Positions 12,440 to 23,800 of a DNA stretch of 62,000 nt are shown piece by piece. Each line of letters opens with the position of its first letter. Within the stretch, counting starts at the first letter, position 1. Source of the DNA: Apostichopus japonicus (Eukaryota > Echinodermata > Holothuroidea > Aspidochirotida > Stichopodidae); the NCBI RefSeq assembly GCF_037975245.1, contig NC_092567.1, forward strand, positions 25,712,376 through 25,774,375, written 5' to 3'. The translations under genes were made by a program, and so were the position numbers. The notes beneath the pieces were generated by a model, which worked only from the letters and a program-made list of their open reading frames with translations, ran no database searches and was not told where the DNA came from.

Positions 12440-12800
12440 ATAATCTAGAATGTTTATTCGTTTACTAACGTAGATCCACAAACCGATTGTAAGATCAAGG
12501 CGCTTACAAGGTTTGCATACTTTGACCTCCAGCTGGTAACAGATGACCTTTCACCTCTACATGAACCAATATGATATTTGTTATTACCACTAACTATAGA
12601 GTGAGTCTCACAGTGATTGTGTTGACAAGCTTGAACACTTTCACTTCTGCTATATCTCAAGTGCCCTTTGACCTCTGGAAAACAAGAGTGTTCTTGCACC
12701 CACTACTGTGGATCCACATAATACAGATATTTTATTAAACTTTAATTTTATCCTGTTTAAATGACTTTTATTTCAGCTGACCTTAATTGATATTTGACCT
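12440..12800 (+). repeat. Degenerate ~120-bp tandem repeat with TGACCT(T)TGACCTC motifs
   Basis: Successive segments carry the same order of motifs: ACAAGGTTTGCA, TTTGACCTCCA, TGACCTTT-ACCTCTAC, then 'CC(A/T)CTA'. The same family occurs at 18890-19260 in the BBOX1 intron. Age and divergence are high, and no terminal structure was found. Confidence 0.55.
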
Positions 12801-13373
12801 CCACCAGAAATGTTTGGTTTCTTTTACTCACCAATGTCCTTTTTTCTACTTAGCTTAAAATTAGTCGAAGCTTGGCAAATGAGGATTGAAATCGTTACAT
12901 GACAAGAAATTTGAAACAAAGTGTAAGACAGACGGAAAGATACATAAAAAACATTTGCTGGTTTTCGTAATTGCTGTGATATATTTTGCGATTCTCCTCA
13001 ATATGTACTATTATAATTATAAAAGTGTAATAAACATGAATAAGGGCACCTCAGGATAATACAATCTTTGTCATGGAGATGTTGTCATGGAGATGTTGTC
13101 ATGGAGATAAAGATAATGTTTTATTTTAGTGCAGCGCTCCCGTCACCACGAAATTATTGCAACTACTGCATACATAAACAGATGAAATACATCTTAGTAA
13201 TCATTTCAATATCTCCCACCATGCACCCTTCTTTAACAAACACTCTTTGAGAATTTCTTAATGATGATAATTCCTTTCATCTAATTTCGCACTTCGAGTG
13301 AAAAGTTCAAAGTTTAAAGTCTTGTATCACTTGGCACGACTGTACAACATGTAACCCCTGCTTACTGGTAACT

Positions 13374-13712
13374 TACCCCACCAACACACCAAAGTGTGCA
13401 CAATTCAAGCAGTCGCTCCCATACACTACACTTACCCCACCAACACACCAAAGTGTGCACAATTCAAGCAGTCGCTCCCATACATACACTTACCCTACCA
13501 ACACACCAAAGTGTGCACAATTCAAGCAGACGCTCCCATTCACTACACTTCCCCACCAACACACCAAAGTTTGCACAATTCAAGCAGACGTTCCCATACA
13601 CTACACTTACCCCACCAACACACCAAAGTGTGCACAATTCAAGCAGACGTTCCCATACACTACACTTACCCCACCAACACACCAAAGTGTGCACAATTCA
13701 AGCAGACGCTCC
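13374..13712 (+). repeat. 59-60-bp minisatellite, about six copies
   Basis: Near-identical units (CTTACCCCACCAACACACCA, then AAGTGTGCACAATTCAAGCA, then a short variable piece ending GCTCCCATACACTACA). Copies differ by single substitutions (CAGTCG/CAGACG/CAGACGTT) and by one small deletion. Open frames on both strands run through it because of the repeat, and none is a gene. Confidence 0.95.
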
Positions 13713-14200
13713 CGGGCACTGCACTGTTCCAAATCAACTTAACCCCTGGAGGGCTTCCATAGGCAACTTATATTACAAGGTACCTCGCAGGTCCCCATTT
13801 ACACATACAGGTGAAGAAGTAGCCAGTCTATATTAACTAGTATAACATTCTTGCACTGCGCCCCCAATCCCACGTATGGGTCACTGCCCTCTCCCTGCTG
13901 AAGCTACCAGTCCGCCCTCCAACTTGTAGCTCAATCCAGTTCCTAGTACGTCCTTTCTGAGAGTTTTCCAAGTCAGAAGAACACTGCGTTCCTTTTAATT
14001 CATCTTCTATGAAACACTTCCATTTGAATTCCTTTTACGACTCTTGATAAACTATACAAAACTCTAACCCGAATCTCTTATTTTTCACTAATGGAAGACA
14101 CGTGTTTTTTCTTAAATTTGATTTTAAAACCTGAGACAGGTATGATTGTTACTGAAATGATGAACAGTGTCACATACAGGACAAGCTATACGTTAACTGT

Positions 14201-14292
14201 ATTTAAAAGCCGTCTAAAGAACTGAAAATGCTTTAAAGCAAAACGTGTTTAAAAGCCGTCTAAAGAACTGAAAATGCTTTAAAGCAAAACGA
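14201..14292 (+). repeat. Perfect 46-bp tandem duplication
   Basis: The block GTTTAAAAGCCGTCTAAAGA...TTTAAAGCAAAAC occurs twice head to tail with essentially no differences, so it is a recent duplication. It lies about 350 bases beyond the 3' end of the BBOX1-like gene. Confidence 0.9.
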
Positions 14293-14629
14293 ACAATTTT
14301 TGAAACGAAAATGATTTCTAATTTAACCAAAATATATGCATATATAATTTTAAATATATTTAGTTTCTTCATCAATGCAAACATTATCCTCTTTTCACAA
14401 ATTAATTTAATTTGCTTTAATGTAAAAAACATCTTCGCTAAATTCCCTCCGTTGTATATTGCTTTCAAAGCATTCCCACTTTTACATGAAACATCATTAT
14501 GCCCAACATTGCTACCCGAACATTAACGGTAAAAATGTAAGCTACCAACAATAATTAGTTAGATTTCATACCACTGCCCTTATAATTGTTCATACCGTAA
14601 CTTCTTATAAATTTCGTGAATCTTTTTTC

Positions 14630-14635
14630 TTTATT
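14630..14635 (-). other. Poly(A) signal AATAAA of the BBOX1-like gene
   Basis: AATAAA on the minus strand begins 9 bases after the stop codon at 14644-14646. If used, the mRNA has an exceptionally short 3' untranslated region. Confidence 0.6.
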
Positions 14636-14643
14636 GCGATGCT

Positions 14644-14819
14644 TTAAACTCGGAATTCACCCTCTTTGTTCTCTCGAAGAACCCGCAGTCGTGAGAATAT
14701 TTCGTCCCATTCCAGATAACCGCCCTCGTAATGGCGAACCTGTTCGGCGCTGGACACGTCTACAGTAAAACCGGATCGTCCGTGCATGACTCGTGTGTTG
14801 TTAAACGTCACCACCTCAC
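14644..14819 (-). CDS. BBOX1: BBOX1-like exon 6 (residues 345-402), last iron ligand and stop
   Basis: The acceptor lies after a long pyrimidine tract ending CTCCAAG. The frame GEVVTFNNTRVMHGRSGF carries H357, RHYEGGYLEWD carries R373, and the frame ends in TAA. It is separated from exon 5 by a 5.1-kb intron filled with transposon remnants. Confidence 0.92.
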
Positions 14820-17800
14820 CTTGGAGACGAAAAAAAGGGGGCGAAAGAACGTAAAATTGTCAGCTTGTATTGTCATACTAACTAACTTTACAAAATAAAC
14901 TGTTAGCATTTGCGTAAAATTGCACAGATTTGGTGTTTAATTCCTTCAAATTGACACTAAATATCGTGTGTACACATTATATTAGCTGGCGTTGAAGAAA
15001 TGACAACTCCCTTGTTATTTAGACTAAACTAATTACAGGCATTTTCCATTGACTGAGCTTAATTGGTTAAGAAAAATGCTGCTAGGTATTTAATAATATT
15101 TTGGAGGCAATAACAAAGTGAATAATATCATCATTGTTTGTACTGGAAAGCTGTTTACCTTGTTCAGTTTCATAATATAAAACTCGTTTTATTCAAAATA
15201 AAATAAAAGTGTTAGCAAATTGCTTATCCACTAGAGAAGCCTGTGTAAGAGAATGTGTAAGAGTAAGTTGGCCTGGCGTTTCGATCCTAGCAGGATCTTC
15301 TTCAAAGGCTAAATGACCCTTTAGCCTCTGATGTCATTTAGCCTCTGAAGAAGATCCTGCTAGGATCGAAACGTCAGGCCAACTTACTTTTACACATTCG
15401 TTTTTATTCACAGAAGGGGAATAATATTTCCACAAAGAGTTGCAATTTTTTTTTGTATGATATTGACAGCTAAGCCATCATTCCATACTGGTATCCCATT
15501 TCAAGGATAAATGAAAAAGTAGATTATACTGTAATATGAAATTCAACCTTCTGATGAACACCTTCCATAATACATCCCAGAACAACTACTGCGATCTACT
15601 TTTTGAAAGAAGGGATGGTTTAGTCGATCAAAATATAGGTTAAAGTCCAATCAAACCAATTCTCAAGTAAGGGACAAGATATTGAAATGGGCTTTCATCT
15701 AACAGTGTGTTATATTTTTTCTCTTTAAGATGAGTGTTTCCATAGTAACGTGTCATCTTAATATTACTTTAAGGGAATGGTTACATTGTCTGCTACAGGA
15801 CTGACTCTTTTAAGTTATTCTTAGACTGAATCAAACTATTTTCATGTAGGTATATACGAAACATTTAGGCACATAGTTTTTCTTGTTGCGGTTAACCGAG
15901 TATCATTTGCATATACTCAACTAACAAGACAAATTTGCATTACCCGCTATTACGGTCGTATGTGTGTATATGTATATATATGGTCGAATATATTCAGGTA
16001 TCAACGGACATTATAAAACACGTATTATCAGTAAGCACATTCAGCATACATACAAGTTTCAAGGCATATTTACATATACTATAATAACGGTCGTATGCTT
16101 GTGTATGTATATAAAGTCGCATATATTCCCGTATCAAGGATAGTATCAATAACGCGTATCAGTGAGCACATTAAGAATACTGAAACATTAAGGAAGGTAC
16201 CATCATGTGCGTATCTTGTCGTATATTTTAATAATGTATATATCAACATACGCTGTGAAAAAGCTGAAAAAAGGCAAATAAGCATATGCACAACGGGTGA
16301 TGAAAGATGTTAATCGATTTGTTAATAACAGAAGCTTTACTCTTACTTATACAGTGTATAATTTAGTTGTATAAAGTTATCAGCCTTTTTCTCAGCATTG
16401 TTTTCATTTTTCATATGACATGAATTCAGTTAGAAACAATAGCCCGTTGGACACTATGATTCCTTGCTGAGATGTATATTAAAGTAGGCCTATTGGATAT
16501 CATCACACAATATCATAATAATTATGCCCACATGTTCTAGCTATAAACGTACAACTGTATGCTGCAAGCTTGGATACAATCTGGTTTAAGTTTGTGGAGT
16601 TATTGCAATTTTACAATCTTGGCCCCGCCCAAAAAATTGGCCAAATACAATTTTTGGATGCTAGTCCCAAAGACTTAGACCTTCATGTACCAGCTATTAG
16701 ACAACTGTATACCAAGTTTGGTTACAATCCCTCTTAAGGTTGCAAAGTTATTGCAATGTAAAGATGTTTACGTTTGACCACAAAGCCTCATTAATATTTA
16801 TAACGTCGTAGCCAAAGGCGATAGGGCCCACCTTCTCACTATAATACATCTACATGGCAAGTATGACAAATATCCATCACTCCGTTCTTGAGTTATCGTG
16901 GACCCAAGGAAGTGTGACAGTTGAACATACACCCACACCCACACATGCACACGCCAACCTGACAGCATGAACCAAAAACCAAGTACCTGGTTTGAAGACA
17001 AAGATAATCTTACATAAACATAGGCGTAGGAGGCGGGGGGCTGGGGGCTGGGAGGGGCTGCAGTCCCCCCAACCAAAACATTTTGTGAAAATTCGGGCAA
17101 TATGCTGAGAATTTTTCGGGCACCTACTGAAAGAAAAATAATTTGCAATGTGTTTTTCAATGGTTAAACTGATATTATTATTATCATCATTATTATTGTA
17201 ACGACTTCCCCAATAAATCTAACCAATATGGAAGGGTAATAACACGGCAAATGATTGTTTGTTACAAATCAAAATTGGGCTCCTAATTTTGGGCTCCAAA
17301 TCAAATTAGGCTCCTACTCTTATGTACATAATCCATGATTATACATTGTCAAATACCGAGCATTTAATCACTAATCACTAGCTCTGTCTTTGTTAGTGAA
17401 GTACAGAAATTTGTTGGTTGGTGTAAAAGTAACAGTCTGATGTTAAATATAAATAAAAGTAAGGAACTAGTGTTTGATTTTAGGAAAGGAAATATTGTCT
17501 ACGATCATGTCATAATTGATGGCAAAGTAGTTGAGAGGGTAGAAAGCTACAAGTACCTGGGAACGTATATTGACAATAAACTTAATTGGAATGTTCACAC
17601 TAAGGCTGTTAAGGGTAAAGCCTGCCAACGACTTTATTTCCTTAGAAAATTAAAACAATGCAGAGTTAATTATACCATCATGAAATTATTCTACCAGTCA
17701 ATCATCCAAAGTGTCATAACGTCCAGTATTATATATTTCTTTGGCAGTATGCCGAAGAAGTACAGGGCAGAGCTGGAACGTGTTCGGAAGTTAGCTGAAC

Positions 17801-20800
17801 GTTGCATTGGTTCAAATCTTCAGTCACTCTCAACCATATATGAAGAGAGTCTGTTGAAGAAACTAAAAAATATAAAAGAAGATCACACACACCCTTTTCA
17901 TAGTCATATCATTTTCAACAGATCCGGGATACGATTACAGGTGCCCAATACTAAAACGTCCAGGTTCCGTAATTCTTTCTTACCTGAGGCAATACACTTA
18001 TTTAACTCGCGTGCAAAGCGATTTGGCCACAGTGTGTGATCTGTCACTTGCAGCCCTCTGTGCTGCCTCTGTTACTGTTCTGGTTCTGCTTATTTAGTTT
18101 TATTCTCGTAGCTGTTCACTTATAGTGTACTTATTGTATGATTGTGTTTGTATTCACTAATGTTTTATGTTAACTGTCGACGGGATATAATTTCCGTTTT
18201 CTGTTTCTGAAATGGACAATAAAAGTTTCTATCTATCTATCTAAAACAACTTCATAAATTACTGGCTGCGTGGCCAATCCGGACCCTGGAGTATATCTCT
18301 AAATCTGCACTGTCATTACTGTGACATAGAATATTAACCTATCAGTCGATATGTTGATATAAATAATGGAATATACCGCTTACCAGCAACTACGTGCCTT
18401 AATTGATGACAAAGATACGCCTTACATAAACCATGACTTTACAATAATTAATATTCAGCTATTGCAGATGTTTACCGTGACAATCAAACATATGTTGTTA
18501 ACAGTATCGGATTATTCCATCCAGGGTTTTATTTGTAAGCTTATGACGTGATGAGATTGATTACAAAAGTAGATAACAGACAATGGATTCATTTTAGCTG
18601 AGTCTTGAATAAATAAAATGAATAATATTGAGCTTTGTCCTGCATATACACCCTCGATATTACAGTTAACCATAAGGCGTTTGATCGTGACCTGCTACAT
18701 GATAACTCTTATGTTATGATCTCATAAACAAGTATCAATATACTAACATTGTATTATCCAAGTTAATATATAAATATATAAAGCTAAATAAACATACCCG
18801 TTTCAGGGAGATCTGATTAAGAATTTTATGTTTACTGATTGATTTTCATGATTATGCACCCACACATGATTATGCACACCAACAACTATAGGCTTCTTGT
18901 ACACATTAAATATGAGGTCTGCCCAAGCTTCCCTTCTTGAGATATAGTATTTACAAGGTCTTCACAATTTGACCCCTGGTGATCGACCTCAAATGACCGT
19001 TGACCTCGACCCAAAACCAAAGGCTTCTTGTACTCCATGTGGTTCATATATATGACATATGAAATCTGCCCTAGCTTACCTTCTTGCGGTATCGTGTTTA
19101 CAAGGTTTTAACAATTTGACCCCTGGTGACCCACAAGACCTTAGACCTCCACAAAAAACAATAGGCTTCTTGTACTCAATGTGGTTCTTCTATACACACC
19201 ACATAAGAAATTGGTCCGACCATCCCTTCTTCAAAGATCGTGTTTACAAGCTGGGCGTCACAAACGCGCACACATACACGCACGCATACGCCATCATGAA
19301 TGCAAAGGTCATGACTATCATCAAATCCAAAAAATATGCAAGGCACCTTTTTGCATGTTTCGACGGCATTTACGGCGGTTGTATATCTGGAGGCCTTGAA
19401 AGAACACCGTGCTGCACTTTTTGCAGCATGTTCCAGATAATTTATTCTTCGCCACCTCAAATAATAGTCACAAGTCACACTGTCCCCTAAACTCCGTACC
19501 TATCCCTCCCCCTCTCCAGTTTCAATCCTACACCCCCCCGCCCCCCGCCCCCCGCCTGGACAGCCAAGACATCACATTATGTTTCACCTACCGTTAAAAG
19601 CACTTTAAATAGTTTAATTTTTTATAACCCACCCACCAACACACACACATCGCCCATTCCCACATCTATTGATATCTGCAGATAACATACTCATCGATGT
19701 GTATGTTAAAGAAGTTATAACCATAAATTGACCAAAATGCTTTAGATTCTGCTAGATGTGCTTTTTTTGGATCAATCTTTGTTTATCGCAAGTTTTCAAG
19801 GTAATATAAATTCAGTAAGACTATTGAGACTGTCAGCAGGGAAGAATAGGCTACGTCTCTACACTTCACTTACCCTACAATCATTCTTCTAAGACACTTT
19901 AAATGTAAACTCACCATCTCTTAGTTTAATGCTGATGTTGTGTTTGTACAAAGTCTGATGGAATAGCTTCATAGCTCGGTAGACATCTTGCACTTTGTCA
20001 ACTGGAACATCCAGATAGGACGCCCGCACTTGGTCGTTGTAGTAAACCTGTTTGAAATTGCCTTCACTGTCCTCCCTGCAGACAGAGAAACACAAGCAAG
20101 ATTTACTCTGATCTCTCTCGATATACACGCTATCCCAGTGGCGGAGCGTCCATACAGTCAGGGGGTGGCGGATGCCCCCCTGTCGGACTCAAATGGACTG
20201 CTGGCGCCCTTTTCAGCTTTTTCCCTCTTTTTACTTATTCGCGATTATTGACTTTTTTTATTGTGCTCTCATCTACCTATTGACATTTGTCACATTTTGT
20301 TGGCGATGACACCTATTTGTTCTTCGTTTATCTGCAAATAAACAAGGCCCGGAAAGGGTCATTTCCGGCGATCTAAGGAGTATCTTTACTCAAAAAATGT
20401 CTGTACGCTCCACGCCAACATGTGGTGGCGCTCCGCTTAGATAGTGTCGAAAGCGCCTCTAAAGACCATTCTCGCCCCCCTGACCAATACCCCTAGCTCC
20501 GCCACTGCGCTATCCTACTCTCTAGTTAGATGCATACATCTGTTAAAGGGCTTGACTTGTTGCAATACACATAGACAGAGAAATATCCAGATGGTGCTTT
20601 GTAGTAGTTCACTATTCTTATCACGCCCTCTACACCCAAGCGCCATGCATATCAGAGAAAAGTCAGAGATTATCGGCCGTGCTGCTAAGTGCTGAATAAA
20701 TACACCGTTTTTGTGTATGTGTTAACATTATTTCAACATCCACGAGCCGTAGACCTTGTATTTGTAATGTATAGTAAAGTGGTATTCACGCATACTGTAA

Positions 20801-23800
20801 ATGTAATTTCATGTAACTATTTCATGTTAATTCATGAAACTCAATAGCGATTTTAAAAGCTGTTCGCGAAACCAGTCTGAGAGCCACAACACCATCAACC
20901 ATTGGCTGATGTAGGTATCAGGGCATCGACCCGGAAGTGGGTCAATGGGGGCGCACTGCTAAAACGTTATCCAAGTCATATGAGTGTAGCAGATGCCTCG
21001 TCACTCCCAATAGGCCTACGCGGCAAGTTCCTCTCGGCAGATCAATCATAACGTAATGACCAACCCCTAAAGCCCGTACCCCTCTTCCCAAAGTGTCCCC
21101 TATATTCCTAGTGGCAAACATTCATTAAATCATCAATGAAACGGAATTTCCTTTGCAAATGTGATGAGTGAATATATTATGTTGCAGTGCTGAACTTACT
21201 CAAACATAGGTCTCCCTTTAATCAGGTGATATTCAGCCACGTGATCGGTCCCACAGTTCCGGAAGTAGATGTTAACGGTGGTAAGCAGTTTGTACTCTGC
21301 TGGGTATTCTTTCTTAAGAATGAGGGCGGCGTTAAAGGCGTCTGCGAATTGGTTGTCACCACCTGTAGATTTGGTTTGCCGAATACAATGCAGCATTTGA
21401 ACCTGCAAAGCGGAATCAATGGTTTATCAAAGGTTAATATCTATTAACCCTCAGAGCATATAATTGCTGGTTAGTAATAAGTCAAACTTTATCTCTTTAG
21501 TTTTAATGCATTTTTATCAATCACGACAATGATTATGACGCGGATTGACAAACAGTATCTCCATGGAAACATGCAATATCAGTTTATTTACACACAAAGG
21601 CCCGTATAATGAAAAGGAACATACGGGTAAACGAAGTAGCAGTGATAACTGCAATAACTACGGAAGCGTAAAAGGGACATTGCATTGACGAGTTACCAAC
21701 TTGACAAAACGACAATTTTCTGCAAATTGACGAGTTGTCGAGATGGTAACGTGGCAAAATTCAGAAAATTGACGTTTTGACGAGATAACGGATCTCGTCA
21801 ATGCAGCAATTTTCTGCAAATTGACGAGTTGCACACTTACTACCATCTCGACAAAACGACAAAATTCAGAAAATTGATATATATATATATATATTGAAAT
21901 ATTCTTACTCCAGGACAACAACCATAAAACGGTAGATCGACATGGAGTCCAAGCTCTGCACTTGTGTACGCCAGGCTGCTGGTGTTAAACTTGGAATACA
22001 CTTGGAACTTCTTCCTGTGAGAAATAAATGAAGAGAAGGGGACACACCTCATAACGAATGTGAAAAAATAATTTCTAAAAACTAAATTCATCTTTTAGCA
22101 TTCATGATAAGGCTCCCGGCCTTTATGGAGTTTAACAGGCACCGCCCCTCGAAAATAGAAAGTTGGTATATTACCTGGAGGTGTTCAAGGGGAAGTTGTA
22201 ACCTTATAGGGGACCCTTTCATCTCTAGCCTGCCTCTAGGAAGATGCTTCATTTGCATATTGCGTTATAATCCGGTACATGGTCATAAGTGGACTGTTAG
22301 GTCATATTAGAATGGGTAGTTTAGACGGAACTTTTCCAACCCCCTTTCTTACGGATTAAAGAGGAACATGTATTAAACATTCTGGTGAAGGTCTGTGTTG
22401 AATTTTTGACTGTTATGTATCAGTTGGTATGTCTACTACTGAGGGCGCTAACCTAGTAATCAATTGTTTGTTTAAAATAAACCAACTGTATTGATAAACA
22501 CTAGACGATGATTATTTGTTGACATGACCTTAAAAGTTGAATTTTGTTTCAGAATTATTACAAACAACATCAAAATGCTACAATTCCATAAGTTATAATT
22601 TAGTGCTTTGTGAATGGCTCTTCGTACTAGTTTAACAAATTCAACCGTCCGTATGTTTTTAATATATAATAATAATATATTTAAGATTATTCTTTAGTAT
22701 CAATGAGATCCATCAGACATGATAAGATAATTTAATAAATGCAAACAACAGACTCTTTCATATGACTGGATTAGCCTCGAGCTCCATTATTTTAATACAA
22801 CGCATTTTAACGGTCGAATTAACCTAATTGTTATACCTAGTTCGCATTCTTATACATCTATGTGATGATATATGCATTCTAATTTTGTTGACGTAAATCC
22901 TCACCCGTAAACAGTTTCCCTTAGGTAGGCCACCCTCTTCCCTATGGCCTCCACCGCTCCTGGCTTTGTTGGTGCGTCTGTTAATACGGCTAAACCAGTC
23001 TCGTGGAGAGTTCTCAACCAATCAAAGAGAACCTCGTCGTTGTTTATGATGTCACCGAATTTGAATCTCGGAATCTTATCAGCCAGCTCAGCTCCCCAGG
23101 GTTTCGACTTTAAATCAGATATTGGGTCGTGGTTACCCTTGTCGAACTGGTGATTACGTAGCCAAGTTGACGGGTATTCCCCGACGTGGTTATTCGGCCA
23201 CGTGATCTAAGGTATAATATGATAAACATATACCATTTCTTAAGTTGACATTTATATAGATCATGAGATATGGATAAGAGAAGAAATCGATGTTGACATC
23301 ATATTTTATGTATTTTGTATGTCCGTTGAATATGGATCAGTTGTATAACAATAACGCAACGAAGGGGGAAGGGAAAGGGGAGGGGGAGGGGGAGGGGGAG
23401 GGGTACCCCATATATGAAATGTTACAGCCAGGGCAAAGAAAGAATTTGCACTCACGGGTGAACTCAATCAGGGCAAATGGGAGTCGTGGGCAACTTTTCA
23501 ACGTAGGCTAAACTTCAACTTTTGCAGAAGAAGCAAATCTATATACATTTTTAGCCTATATATATGACAACTCAATATCATCGCAGGTAAATCTTTAGTG
23601 CTCCGTTTGGGATTATATATCAGGCTTTAAAATGTCGTGTCGTGGGGCTGCAACTTTGTAAATCATATAATAATCCTAAGGAGATTATAATTCATTTCAT
23701 ATATTTAAGAATATAGCAATCACATTAATATTGAAACCAATGACAGCGTTCTTTCCTTATTAGAACTTCAATATTTAGATAGCAGAAAACAGATATTGTA

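Noticed and set aside
13394-13836. Overlapping frames of 95-146 codons on both strands
   Set aside because: They track the 59-60-bp minisatellite. Because the unit is not a multiple of three, all frames stay open together.
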